In this document: piece by piece, positions 55,170-63,780 of the stretch
How positions within the stretch are numbered: the first letter of the stretch is position 1
How the letters are laid out: each line of letters opens with the position of its first letter
Assembly: GCA_031181345.1 (NCBI GenBank)
Contig: JAPSLC010000023.1
Location: forward strand, 1 to 64,000
Source: Cupriavidus sp.
Lineage (GTDB): Bacteria > Pseudomonadota > Gammaproteobacteria > Burkholderiales > Burkholderiaceae
DNA length: 64,000 bases
Reading direction: 5' to 3'
Position numbers and translations under genes: made by a program
Notes under the pieces: generated by a model
Told to the model about the DNA's origin: nothing
Database searches by the model: none
The model's input: the letters and a program-made list of their open reading frames with translations, nothing else

Positions 55170-55197
55170 TATATCGAAAAACATATCTTACGATATA
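55170..55197. promoter_or_regulatory. Palindromic operator upstream of the PadR gene
   Basis: Perfect arms TATATCG (55170-55176) and CGATATA (55191-55197) separated by 14 bases, in an AT-rich patch that would also hold the promoter. PadR proteins bind such AT-rich dyads, so autoregulation of the PadR-SIP operon is likely. Confidence 0.75.
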
Positions 55198-55281
55198 GTT
55201 CGCCGCACTGCAGGTCAACCCTCGGCCCTGCTTGCGGCAGGGTCTTGCGGGCCGCCCAATTCCTTCGCTTCCCCTGTTCGC

Positions 55282-56601
55282 CTATTCCCCGAGGAACTCG
55301 GCCACGAACTCCAGCCCTTCGATATGGTCCGCCACCACCTTGGCGATCACGGCCAGCGGAATCGCCAGCAGCATGCCCCAGGCGCCCCACAGCCAGGTGA
55401 ACAGCAGCAGCGCGACGAACACCGCCACCGGGTTCATCTTGGCCATGCGGCCGGTCATCCAGGTCTGCACCACCGAGCCGATCAGCGTTGCGATCAGGAT
55501 CGAGCCGCCCGCGGCCGCGGCGGCCAGCCCCAACGTGCCGAACTGCATGAAGGCCGCCACGCCGAGGGCAATCGCGGTGGCGCCCGAGCCGAAATACGGG
55601 ATCAGATGCAGCGCCGCCGCGGCCAGCGCCCAGGTGCCGGCGTGCTGCAGGCCGATCGCCTTCAGCAGGAACCAGGTACAGAGGCCGAGCACGGCATTGG
55701 TGATCAGCAGCATCAGCATGTAGCGCTGAATTTGCCGGTTGATCTCGCCCAGCATATGGACATTGACCTTCTTCTGCGTCAGCGTGCGGCCGGTCATCTT
55801 GACGAACTTGCGCTTGAACATGTCGCCCGACACCAGCAGGAAGAAGGTCAGGAACAGCACCACCACCGCCTGACCCGCCGCGGCAAAGGCACTGACCGAA
55901 CCGGCGAGCACCATGTCGTGCAGCGAGCCGGCGGGCTTCTCGATCACGACAGGCCCGCCGCGCGAGAGCTGCGGCGTGCCGCCGGTCAGCACGGTCGCCG
56001 CGCGCTGGATCTTCTGCCACATGGAGTCGTCGCCGCTGAGCAGCGCGGACAGGCTGCGCGACAGCTTGCGGGCGATCTCGGGCAAGCGGTCGACGATGGC
56101 CTCGACCTGGCCCTGCAACAGATAGGCGCCGCACAGCAGCACCGCGACCAGGCCCAGCAACACCAGCGTCGCGCCGATCGGGCGCGGCAGCCGCTGTCGA
56201 TGGAGCGCCGATACCAGCGGATCGAGCAGATAGGTCAGGATTACCGCCAGCACCACCGGGATCACGAAGGCCTTGGCAACGTGCAGCGCGTACAGGCAGG
56301 CCAGCGTGGCCAGCACCACCAGCGCCAGGCTGCCGCGCTGGATCGCGACCGGCAGCGTGCGAGTGCTGGCCGGACCGCGGGGCGGCTCGTTCGCCGGCGA
56401 GGCCGCCGCCGGATCGCCATCGCGGGCATCCGTGCCGATGGGCGAGACGTCCGGAGGGGTGGCCGCTGCAGGGCGCGCCGCCGTCGCCCCGACCAGCGAG
56501 TCGACTGCCGCCTCGTCCCGCGATGGCGTCGGTCGCGCGCCACCCGTGGATGCTGCGGATGGCGCACCGGATTGCGCGGACGGGGTGGGCGTGGCATGCA
56601 T
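55282..56601 (-). CDS. AI-2E-family transporter-like membrane protein
   Basis: A 439-residue PerM/AI-2E exporter-like protein. A Pro/Ala-rich N-terminal extension of about 85 residues precedes the membrane domain, which has about eight helices, including LPVAIQRGSLALVVLATLACLYALHVAKAFVIPVVLAVILTYLLDPLV (split). The family core PYFGSGATAIALGVAAFMQFG and ending AIPLAVIAKVVADHIEGLEFVAEFLGE are present. A large periplasmic region lies between helices 3 and 4 (EAIVDRLPEIARKLSRSLSALLSG). Some family members are Na+/H+ antiporters; AI-2 export is proven only for TqsA. Function unassigned. Confidence 0.9.
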   Translation of the reverse strand: MHATPTPSAQSGAPSAASTGGARPTPSRDEAAVDSLVGATAARPAAATPPDVSPIGTDARDGDPAAASPANEPPRGPASTRTLPVAIQRGSLALVVLATLACLYALHVAKAFVIPVVLAVILTYLLDPLVSALHRQRLPRPIGATLVLLGLVAVLLCGAYLLQGQVEAIVDRLPEIARKLSRSLSALLSGDDSMWQKIQRAATVLTGGTPQLSRGGPVVIEKPAGSLHDMVLAGSVSAFAAAGQAVVVLFLTFFLLVSGDMFKRKFVKMTGRTLTQKKVNVHMLGEINRQIQRYMLMLLITNAVLGLCTWFLLKAIGLQHAGTWALAAAALHLIPYFGSGATAIALGVAAFMQFGTLGLAAAAAGGSILIATLIGSVVQTWMTGRMAKMNPVAVFVALLLFTWLWGAWGMLLAIPLAVIAKVVADHIEGLEFVAEFLGE

Positions 56602-56902
56602 GGCGAGGGGACGCGGCGAGGCTGGACTTGCGCCGCGCGGAAAGCGCGGCGCATCAGTGCCAGCATAGTCGGCGGCTTGCGCCTCCCGCAGTCGGACGGC
56701 CGCCGCAAGCCGTGTAGGACAAGCGCGACAGCGCTCCCGACAGCGTCCCCGCGGCCGCGGCGGCGCACCGGCACCCGGATGGCACACCGGTTTTTTGCGC
56801 GCACCGCCCGACAGTCCGGTTTGACAGTCCGTCCCGATCGGCCGATGATCCCCCGCGCCCCACGCCATTCGGCCCACCGACCCTGATGGAGACATCGCCG
56901 TC
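56602..56902. other. Divergent intergenic region
   Basis: A 301-bp GC-rich stretch between the AI-2E-like gene and the PLP enzyme gene. I see no operator dyad, riboswitch or short gene; both promoters must lie here. The 3' end (TGATGGAGACATC) supplies the ribosome binding site for the plus-strand gene. Confidence 0.4.
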
Positions 56903-58177
56903 ATGCCAGACCACCGCTCCGTGCCTTCCGCTCCGACCGATCTGCCCGTCCTGCGCGATCCGGCGGGACTGCCCGCCCTGCCCCCGATCGCCGAGCCCGG
57001 ACAGCCCTGGCAGGCGATCGACACACCGGCGCTGGTGCTGGTGCTCGACGCCTTCGAGCGCAATCTGGAGCGGATGCAGCAGGCCGCGGATCGGGCCGGC
57101 GTCGCGCTGCGGCCCCATGCCAAGGCGCACAAATGCCCGGACATCGCCCTCGCGCAAATGACGCGCGGCGCGGTCGGCATCTGCTGCCAGAAGGTCAGCG
57201 AGGCGCTGCCCTTCCTGCGCGCCGGCATCGCCGACATCCATATCAGCAACGAGATTGCGGGCCCGGCCAAGGCCACTTTGCTGGCCCGGATGGCGCGCCA
57301 CGCGCGGATCAGCGTCTGCGTCGATGCCGTCGTCCAGGTGCGCGCGCTGGCCGAGGCCGCCGAACGCGAGCAGAGCGGCCTGACGGTACTGGTCGAGCTG
57401 GACATCGGCCAGGGCCGTTGCGGCGTGGCCGATGCCGACGCCGCGCTGCGCCTGGCCGAGCGGATCGCCGCACAGCCGCGCCTGTCGTTCGGTGGATTGC
57501 AGGCCTACCATGGCGGCATCCAGCATGTGCGCGACCACGCCGCCCGGCGCGAGGGCGCGGCGCGCGCTGCCGAGCGGGCCGGCGCGGTGGCGGCCCGCCT
57601 GGCGGCGGCCGGTGCGCCCTGCCAGGTGGTCACCGGCGGCGGCAGCGGCAGCGTCGAGTTCGATCTGGCCAGCGGCGTCTTCACCGAGATCCAGCCCGGC
57701 TCGTATGTGTTCATGGATGGCGACTACGGCAGCAATGCGCGCGGCGACGAAAGCGCGGCGCAGGCACTGCGCTTCGAGCACAGCCTGTTTATCGCGACCA
57801 CGGTGATGAGCACCGCGGCGCAGGGCCAGGTGGTGGTGGATGCGGGATTGAAGTCGATGGCGGTCGACTCGGGTCTGCCGTGGGTGTGGCAGCACGGCGG
57901 GCAACCGAGCGGCGGACAACCGAGCGGCGGGCAACGCGACCGCGGCACGCGCAGCACGCGGCTGGCCTATGTCGCGGCCAATGACGAACACGGCATCGTG
58001 CGGCCGGTGCCTGGCGCCGGCGGCGAGAAGCCGGCGCTGCCGCAGCTGGGCGAACCGCTGTGGCTGGTGCCGGGCCATTGCGATCCGACGCTGAACCTGT
58101 ACGACACGCTGGTCGGCGTGCGCGACGGCAAGGTCGAATCGCTGTGGCCAATCTCGGCGCGCGGTCTTAGCCGTTAG
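56903..58177 (+). CDS. DSD1-family PLP-dependent D-hydroxyamino-acid enzyme
   Basis: A 424-residue fold-type III PLP enzyme. The lysine motif is ALRPHAKAHKCPDIA; the C-terminal metal site is VPGHCDPTLNLYD (His-Cys). This is the bacterial DSD1/D-threonine aldolase subfamily, which includes D-threo-3-hydroxyaspartate dehydratase and low-specificity D-threonine aldolase. It differs clearly from the other fold-type III protein in the window, being closer to true D-threonine aldolases. A 15-bp tandem repeat encodes GGQPSGGQPSGGQ in a surface loop. It stands alone; substrate unknown. Confidence 0.88.
   Translation: MPDHRSVPSAPTDLPVLRDPAGLPALPPIAEPGQPWQAIDTPALVLVLDAFERNLERMQQAADRAGVALRPHAKAHKCPDIALAQMTRGAVGICCQKVSEALPFLRAGIADIHISNEIAGPAKATLLARMARHARISVCVDAVVQVRALAEAAEREQSGLTVLVELDIGQGRCGVADADAALRLAERIAAQPRLSFGGLQAYHGGIQHVRDHAARREGAARAAERAGAVAARLAAAGAPCQVVTGGGSGSVEFDLASGVFTEIQPGSYVFMDGDYGSNARGDESAAQALRFEHSLFIATTVMSTAAQGQVVVDAGLKSMAVDSGLPWVWQHGGQPSGGQPSGGQRDRGTRSTRLAYVAANDEHGIVRPVPGAGGEKPALPQLGEPLWLVPGHCDPTLNLYDTLVGVRDGKVESLWPISARGLSR
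57896..57935 (+). repeat. 15-bp tandem repeat in coding sequence
   Basis: GGCGGGCAACCGAGC, GGCGGACAACCGAGC and a partial third unit GGCGGGCAAC encode GGQPS repeats in the DSD1-type gene. The change is in-frame and in a probable loop. Confidence 0.85.
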
Positions 58178-58272
58178 AGGCGAGCGGTTAAAGGGAGCGG
58201 TTAGAGGCGCGCGGCCCGATATGGGCCGCGGATGCGCGGCGCGGCGCGGCGCCCGCCGCAAGGAGGAAGAAC

Positions 58273-58926
58273 ATGATCGATCGCAGCAGAGCGGCCATCG
58301 GCACACCCTCCACGCGGCGGCGCGACGCGCCGGGCATCGCCGCCCGCCTCTCCCGCATCGCCTGTTGCGCAACGCTGGCATCGGCCCTGCCTGCCATCAT
58401 GTCGAGCGCCCTCGCGCAACCGGTCGGCACGCTGCCCGTCTCGGCGCTGGCCCGGCCCAACGTGGTGGTGTTGCTGCGGCATGCCAACGCGCCCGGCATC
58501 GGCGACCCGCCCGGCTTCGACCTGCAGTCCTGTTCCACGCAGCGCAATCTCGACGCGAGCGGTCGCGCCCAGGCGCAGCGCCTTGGCGCCACGTGGCGCG
58601 CGGCGGGCTTTCGTCCCAGCGCGGTGTGGACCAGCGCCTGGTGCCGCTGTCAGGACACCGCGCGACTGATGGACCTCGGTCCCGTCACGGTGCTGCCGCT
58701 GCTGAACTCCTTCTTTGGCGACGCCGCCGCCCGCACTGACCAGACGGCACAGCTGTCCCGCTTCATCGATCGGCTTGATCCGCGGGGCGGCCCGTACCTG
58801 ATGGTGACCCATCAGGTCAACATCACCGCGCTGACCGGACAAGGGGCCGACAGCGGCGGCGGCGTCGTGTTCGAGCTGCCGCCGGATGGGCGGCCACGGC
58901 GCTTGTATCGGCTGCCCGCCGGCTGA
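58273..58926 (+). CDS. Exported histidine phosphatase-family protein
   Basis: A 217-residue phosphoglycerate-mutase-like phosphatase. A signal peptide (CCATLASALPAIMSSALAQ) suggests export. The catalytic RH pair is Arg69-His70 (VVLLRHANAPG); the second His is His180 in MVTHQVN; the segment VWTSAWCRCQDTARLM carries the second Arg and the Cys-rich strand. Strong ribosome binding site AGGAGG precedes the ATG. Substrate unknown. Because the RHG Gly is replaced by Ala (RHA), activity may be altered, though such members exist. Confidence 0.85.
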   Translation: MIDRSRAAIGTPSTRRRDAPGIAARLSRIACCATLASALPAIMSSALAQPVGTLPVSALARPNVVVLLRHANAPGIGDPPGFDLQSCSTQRNLDASGRAQAQRLGATWRAAGFRPSAVWTSAWCRCQDTARLMDLGPVTVLPLLNSFFGDAAARTDQTAQLSRFIDRLDPRGGPYLMVTHQVNITALTGQGADSGGGVVFELPPDGRPRRLYRLPAG

Positions 58927-58952
58927 TCTGGCCGCCGTCGGCCGACCCAACG

Positions 58953-59354
58953 CTACAGCGTGGGTCCGTGCTGATGGCGGTATTCCTGCGTACGGCCGCC
59001 ATAGCCGTAGGCCGCCGCGCGGGCGTCGATCACATGGATGTACGAGCAGTCGTGCACATTGCCGATCAACTCCGACAGCGCGCGGTGTACCGCCTCGAGG
59101 TAGCGCGCCTTCTCCGCCTTGGTATTGGTCTCGTCGGTGACGCTGATGTCGAGATGGAAGGCATTGCGCGCGAGCGCGGACAGCGGCTGGCCGTCGATGA
59201 ACCAGGCGTCGTGCGGCACGTACTGGACCGCCACGGCCATCACCTCGGGCTTCTTGCCCAGCACGGTACGGGTCAGTTCCGCAACGGTGGCGGCGGCCTT
59301 GGCGCTCAGCGCGGCGTCGGGTTGGCCGGAGATCTGCAGATGGAGATGGGGCAT
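58953..59354 (-). CDS. 4-oxalocrotonate-type tautomerase family protein
   Basis: A 133-residue tautomerase-superfamily protein. After Met removal the N-terminus is Pro (PHLHLQISG), the catalytic base of the superfamily. Residues WFIDGQPLSALARNAFHLDISVTDETNTKAEKARYLEAVHRALSEL follow. The length matches the dimeric tautomerase-like group of about 130 residues rather than the 62-residue 4-OT. It is divergent from a LysR gene with an intergenic T-N11-A box, so induction by that regulator is probable. Natural substrate unknown. Confidence 0.88.
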   Translation of the reverse strand: MPHLHLQISGQPDAALSAKAAATVAELTRTVLGKKPEVMAVAVQYVPHDAWFIDGQPLSALARNAFHLDISVTDETNTKAEKARYLEAVHRALSELIGNVHDCSYIHVIDARAAAYGYGGRTQEYRHQHGPTL

Positions 59355-59485
59355 CGCGGTTTCCTCTTCGAATGGTCGGTCGATGGAATGAAAGGTGGCC
59401 GGCGCCGGCCCGGTATTGCCTTGCCGACCCGCCACTGACTCGATCCTAGTGCTGGCCATGCCATCGGAAAAGCGGGAAGATGCGA

Positions 59486-59500
59486 TACCATCCATCGGTA
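59486..59500. promoter_or_regulatory. LysR-type T-N11-A operator
   Basis: TACCATCCATCGGTA forms the canonical T-N11-A box with interrupted dyad TACC / GGTA (extended ATACC / GGTAT at 59485-59501). It lies 22 bases upstream of the LysR start in the divergent region facing the tautomerase gene. Confidence 0.8.
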
Positions 59501-59522
59501 TAGCCGAAATCAGGAGCGGACG

Positions 59523-60410
59523 ATGCGGGGCTTCGATCTCGAACAATTGCGTACCTTCGTCGCGGTGACCGACAGCGGCAGCCTGTCGGCCGCCGCGCCG
59601 CGGCTGTTTCTGTCGCAGTCCTCGGTCAGCGAGCAGTTGCGCAAGCTGGAGGAGCGCGCCGGCGTGCCGCTGCTGATTCGTGGCCGCCGCGGCGTGCAGC
59701 CCACGCCGGCGGGCGAGCGGCTGCTCGGACATGCCCGCCGCATGCTCGATCTCGACGCGTTGGCGATGCAGGACATCCGTGGCGAGACGCTGGCCGGCGA
59801 GCTGAGGCTTGCCATCACCGATTACTACCGCACCAGCGAGATCGCCGGCATGCTGCGCCGCCTGCGCGAACGCCATCCCCAACTGCGGCTGCACGTGACC
59901 GTGATGAAGAGCGCGGCGATCGATGCCAGCGCCGACGACGACGCCTTCGATATCGGCCTGACCATGCGCGTGGTGGGAGCACGCGGCGGCGTCGGCGAGG
60001 GTTCGCGCGCCGGCTGGCGGCCGTTGCGGCGGGAGCCGCTGGCCTGGGTCGCCGCGCGCGGCGACACGCAGGAGGTCGGCATGCCGCTGCCGCTGGTGCT
60101 GCTGCCCGACACCTGCTCGCTGCACCAGTATGTGGTGCGGAGCCTCAAACGGGCGCGGCTGCCCTACCGGGTCTCGCACTCCGCGTCCGGCGTGGCGGGC
60201 CTGCAGATGGCGCTCGCGGCCGGGCTTGGCATCTCCTGCCTGAACCGATCGGCGATTCCGGCCGGCGTCGCCCCGCTCGACGGCCCGACCGCCTCGTCGC
60301 TGCGCCTGCCGGCGCTGCCGGAGGTCGAGTTCTGCCTGCTGCCGCCGCGCCGCGGGGAAGCGCCGGTGGTGCAGGCGGCCCGCGAGGTCCTGGCCGAGCA
60401 GTTCGGCTGA
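59523..60410 (+). CDS. LysR-family transcriptional regulator
   Basis: A 295-residue LTTR with N-terminal winged HTH (FDLEQLRTFVAVTDSGSLSAAAPRLFLSQSSVSEQLRKLEERAG) and a two-lobe effector domain. A good ribosome binding site (CAGGAGCGG) precedes the ATG. It is divergent from the tautomerase, with a T-N11-A box between them; that gene is the likely target. The inducer cannot be told from sequence. Confidence 0.92.
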   Translation: MRGFDLEQLRTFVAVTDSGSLSAAAPRLFLSQSSVSEQLRKLEERAGVPLLIRGRRGVQPTPAGERLLGHARRMLDLDALAMQDIRGETLAGELRLAITDYYRTSEIAGMLRRLRERHPQLRLHVTVMKSAAIDASADDDAFDIGLTMRVVGARGGVGEGSRAGWRPLRREPLAWVAARGDTQEVGMPLPLVLLPDTCSLHQYVVRSLKRARLPYRVSHSASGVAGLQMALAAGLGISCLNRSAIPAGVAPLDGPTASSLRLPALPEVEFCLLPPRRGEAPVVQAAREVLAEQFG

Positions 60411-60571
60411 TTGGCGCGCTTGATCGGTGGGGTGGATCGGCGCGGCTCGATGACAGTCCCGTGTCGTCACAAGGCACTGTCATATTGCGCGAGTAGACTC
60501 GCAACATCGTTCCGTCGTACGGACCGGCGCCGTCGCGGCCCCGGCCGCTTGCCTTCCGCCCAACCGCACCG

Positions 60572-61609
60572 ATGCCCCTTCCCGCCTCCGACAGTTTTGC
60601 CGAGCTCGATCTGCTGCGCGCACTGCTGGAAGTCGGCGCGGACCATTTCGATATCGAGGTCGTATGCGAGGCCAGCAGCCATGGGCGGCGCTTTCCGGTG
60701 TACCTGGCCGGCATCGGCTCGCGCGACCCGCGCGCGCCGGCGATCGGACTGTTCGGCGGCATTCACGGTCTGGAACGGATCGGCACGCAACTGCTGCTCG
60801 ACTATATGCGGGCGCTGCTCAAGCGCCTCGAATGGGACGAGCTGCTGCATCTGCAATTGAAGAAGGTCCGCCTGCTGTTCATGCCGATCGTCAACCCAGC
60901 CGGCATGTGGGCCGGCCGGCGCGCGAATCCGAACGGCGTCGACCTGATGCGCAACGCGCCGCAGGATGCCGAGGGACGCGTGCCCTTCCTCGCGGGCGGC
61001 CAGCGCATCGGCCCCTGGCTGCCGTGGTACCGCGGCAGGGCCGGCACGCCGATGGAGGCCGAGAGCACCGCGCTGCTGCGCGTGGTCCAGGCGCAATTGC
61101 TGACGCGGCCGCTGAGCTTTGCCGTCGATTGCCATTCCGGCTACGGCTGGCGCGACAGCATCTGGTTTCCCTACGCCAGGACGCAGGCCGCGATGCCGCA
61201 TCTGCCCGAGATGTACGTGCTGAAGACCTTGTTCGAGCAGGCCCACCCGCATCACGGCTACGCCTTCGAGCCGCAGAGCCACCAGTACCTGGTGCATGGC
61301 GACCTGTGGGACTACGCCTATGACCGCACGCCGGCGCCCCATATCTTCCTGCCGATGACGCTCGAACTGGGCTCGTGGCTGTGGATCAAGAAGAATCCGC
61401 GGCAGCTGTTCTCGCGCGACGGCTTCTTCAATCCGGTCAAGGCGCATCGCACCGCGCGCGTGCTGCGCCGCCATGTCAGCCTGTTCGATTTCCTCGCCCG
61501 CGCCGCCTTTGCGCCGGCGGGCTGGCTGCCGACCGGCGCCGCACGACAGGCGATCTGGCGCGAGGCCAGCGAGCACTGGCGCGCCCCTGCCGGCAGGCCG
61601 ACACGATGA
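60572..61609 (+). CDS. M14-type zinc metallopeptidase / succinylglutamate desuccinylase-like hydrolase
   Basis: A 345-residue zinc hydrolase. Zinc ligands are His65 and Glu68 in FGGIHGLERIG and His188 in VDCHSGYGWRDS; the catalytic Glu is probably in MTLELGSW. This HxxE...H arrangement is that of M14 carboxypeptidases and aspartoacylase/desuccinylases. NPAGMWAGRRANPNGVDLMRN is the expected Arg/Asn substrate segment. No signal peptide, so cytosolic. The alpha/beta hydrolase start overlaps its stop (ATGA), so they are translated together. Confidence 0.85.
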   Translation: MPLPASDSFAELDLLRALLEVGADHFDIEVVCEASSHGRRFPVYLAGIGSRDPRAPAIGLFGGIHGLERIGTQLLLDYMRALLKRLEWDELLHLQLKKVRLLFMPIVNPAGMWAGRRANPNGVDLMRNAPQDAEGRVPFLAGGQRIGPWLPWYRGRAGTPMEAESTALLRVVQAQLLTRPLSFAVDCHSGYGWRDSIWFPYARTQAAMPHLPEMYVLKTLFEQAHPHHGYAFEPQSHQYLVHGDLWDYAYDRTPAPHIFLPMTLELGSWLWIKKNPRQLFSRDGFFNPVKAHRTARVLRRHVSLFDFLARAAFAPAGWLPTGAARQAIWREASEHWRAPAGRPTR

Positions 61610-62382
61610 GCGACTGGATCCTGCTGCGCGGCCTGACGCGCGAGGCGCGCCATTGGGGCGAGCTGCCGGCGGCACTGCGGCGCAGCGGCGCGCTGTGCGA
61701 TGACGATCGGCTGACGATGCTCGACCTGCCGGGCAACGGCAACCATGCCGGGCGGCGCTCGCCGGCGACGGTGGCGCAGATCATGTCCCACCTGCGCACC
61801 GATGCGGCATTGGCCGGCCTGCACCCGCCGTATAGGCTGCTGGCCATGTCGCTGGGAGGCATGGTGGCGACCGCCTGGGCGCAGCAGCATGCCGACGAGG
61901 TCGAACGGCTGGTGCTGATCAACACCAGCATGCGGCCGTTCGGCGCGCTGCATCAGCGCCTGCGTCCCGGCGCGTGGCCCGCGGTGATCGGCCTGATGCG
62001 ATCCTGGCACGACGGCCCCCGCTGCGAGGCGATCATCCACCGCTTGACCTGCGCCAACACCGACGCGCGCGAGGCCGATCTGGCCCGCTGGACCGCGATC
62101 CGCGCCGACGCTCCGGTCACCCGCGCCAATGCGCTGCGCCAGCTGCTCGCCGCCGCGCGCTTCCGGGCCGGGACGGTGCCGCCGCGCTGCGCCACGCTGC
62201 TGCTGTCATCGGCGGCCGACCGGCTGGTATCCCCGGCCTGCTCGGCGCGGTTGGCCGCGGCGTGGTCGGTCCCCCATCGGGTGCATCCCTGGGCGGGACA
62301 CGACCTGCCGCACGACGATCCGCAATGGCTGGCGCGCCAGGTCGCCGGATGGATGGCGTTGCCTACGGTGCGAAGCGCGTGA
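61606..62382 (+). CDS. Alpha/beta-fold hydrolase
   Basis: A 258-residue serine hydrolase. Nucleophile elbow LLAMSLGGMVATAW (Ser in SxG form), an acidic strand SSAADRLVSP and the His in HPWAGHDLPHD. Short cap region. The first residues WILLRGLTREARHWG form the oxyanion strand. The ATG at 61606 overlaps the stop of the M14 gene by ATGA. Its 3' end overlaps a convergent cytochrome P460 remnant by about 20 bp. Substrate unknown. Confidence 0.85.
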   Translation: MSDWILLRGLTREARHWGELPAALRRSGALCDDDRLTMLDLPGNGNHAGRRSPATVAQIMSHLRTDAALAGLHPPYRLLAMSLGGMVATAWAQQHADEVERLVLINTSMRPFGALHQRLRPGAWPAVIGLMRSWHDGPRCEAIIHRLTCANTDAREADLARWTAIRADAPVTRANALRQLLAAARFRAGTVPPRCATLLLSSAADRLVSPACSARLAAAWSVPHRVHPWAGHDLPHDDPQWLARQVAGWMALPTVRSA

Positions 62383-62646
62383 ACACGTAGTCGCGGTCCT
62401 TGACGCGGGCCGCATGGCAGGCGGAGCAGGTCCGATGCTGGGCCGCGTCCACGGCCACGCCGTTGATGAAGCGGCCGTAGCCCCACCCCCCGTCGACGCA
62501 TACCGGCGCGAGTCCTTGACCATCACCTGTACCGTCGTCGGCCGCCCCGGTATCGTCGCGGGTTCGAAGTCGGGCGAGGGCTTGCGCTTGTAGGCGAGCT
62601 TGACCAGCACGGCCCCGTCCGGGAAGCGCTTCCCCTCACGGCTCAA
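62363..62646 (-). pseudogene. Truncated, frameshifted cytochrome P460 remnant
   Basis: On the minus strand, one frame reads EGKRFPDGAVLVKLAYKRKP and later VQVMVKDSRRYASTGG. A shift into the next frame continues GWGYGRFINGVAVDAAQHR then TCSACHAARVKDRDYVFTRF and a stop at 62363-62365. Together these are the conserved C-terminal two-thirds of a cytochrome P460 family protein, including the haem-binding CxxCH (CSACH). The frame changes at a run of six C (plus strand 62486-62491), where one more base would restore it. The N-terminal part with signal peptide is missing; the homology stops at the end of the neighbouring hydrolase. Confidence 0.85.
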
Positions 62647-63695
62647 AGCTGCACGACCTGCAGCACCGCATCGGCGAACGCACGCGGCGCTTCCTGCGGC
62701 AGGTTGTGGCCGATGCCGCCGCCGATGTCCCGATGCTGGTACTTGCCCGTAAACATGCCGGCGTACGCGGCGGGCTTGGGATGCGGGGCACCGTTCGCGT
62801 CGCCTTCCATCGTGATGGTCGGCACCGAGATCCTGGGCGCGGACGCCAGTCGCTTTTCCAGCGCATCGTATTGCGGCTCGCCCTGCGCGAGCCCGAGGCG
62901 CCAGCGGTAGTTGTGGATCACGATGGCCACATGATCGGGGTTGTCGAAGGACTGCGCCGATCGGCGGTACGTGGCGTCATCGAAATGCCACTGCGGCGAG
63001 GCCAGTTGCCAGATCAGGCGGTTGAAGCCGTCGAGGTTGGCCGCATAGCCGGCGGCCCCACGCTCGGTGGCGAAGTAGAACTGGTACCACCATTGCAGCT
63101 CGGCCTCTGGAGGCAAGGGCTTGCGGTTGGCCTCCTGGCTGCCGATCAGGTAGCCGCTGACCGACACCAGTCCGAGACAGCGCTCTGGCCACAGTGCGGC
63201 GACGATATCGGCGGTACGGGCGCCCCAGTCGAAGCCGGCGATGATGGCCCTGTCGATCTTCAGCGCATCCATCAGCGCGATGACGTCGAGCGCGAGCGCG
63301 GCCTGCTGGCCGTTGCGCGGCGTATCGGCCGACAGGAAGCGGGTCGAACCGTAGCCGCGCAGGTATGGCACGATCACGCGATAGCCGGCCGCTGCCAGCA
63401 GCGGCGCAACCTCGACGAAGCTGTAGATGTCGTACGGCCAGCCGTGCAGCAGAATCGCCACCGGACCGTTGTCCGGCCCCACCTCCGCATAGCCGATGTT
63501 CAACGTGCCGGCGTCGATCTGGCGAATGGCGCCGAAGGAAGCGGCACCCGGCGCTTGCCCGACGCCGGTGGCGGCCGGCCGTGCCGACTGCGCCCGGGCC
63601 GCGCTGCCCAGGCCGAGCTCCAGCAAGCCGATGCCGGCCAGCGCTGTGGTCGAGCCGAGCAAGCGGCGGCGTTGCGTGTTCACCGAATTTGGCAT
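62643..63695 (-). CDS. Tat-exported alpha/beta hydrolase (epoxide hydrolase/dehalogenase-like)
   Basis: A 350-residue alpha/beta hydrolase with a twin-arginine signal (TQRRRLLGSTTALAG, cleavage near AARA at 32-35). HGWP (84-87) and the nucleophile Asp156 in GFDWGARTAD are the marks of epoxide hydrolases and haloalkane dehalogenases rather than esterases; the catalytic His lies in GGIGHNLPQE. CGGAGAAAC precedes the ATG at 63693-63695. The cytochrome P460 remnant directly follows it. A 14-bp perfect inverted repeat lies 86 bases upstream. Confidence 0.88.
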   Translation of the reverse strand: MPNSVNTQRRRLLGSTTALAGIGLLELGLGSAARAQSARPAATGVGQAPGAASFGAIRQIDAGTLNIGYAEVGPDNGPVAILLHGWPYDIYSFVEVAPLLAAAGYRVIVPYLRGYGSTRFLSADTPRNGQQAALALDVIALMDALKIDRAIIAGFDWGARTADIVAALWPERCLGLVSVSGYLIGSQEANRKPLPPEAELQWWYQFYFATERGAAGYAANLDGFNRLIWQLASPQWHFDDATYRRSAQSFDNPDHVAIVIHNYRWRLGLAQGEPQYDALEKRLASAPRISVPTITMEGDANGAPHPKPAAYAGMFTGKYQHRDIGGGIGHNLPQEAPRAFADAVLQVVQL

Positions 63696-63780
63696 GGTCG
63701 TTTCTCCGAGAATGTGGATGAGAAACGCCAGTGGACTCCGGCGCGGTATCGGCGGCATGTCCGAAATCCCGCCGCTGCGC

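Noticed and set aside
58273..58926. SixA or cofactor-independent phosphoglycerate mutase as a specific identity
   Set aside because: The RH pair and second His are present, but the RHG glycine is replaced and a signal peptide exists, so only the broad histidine phosphatase family can be supported.
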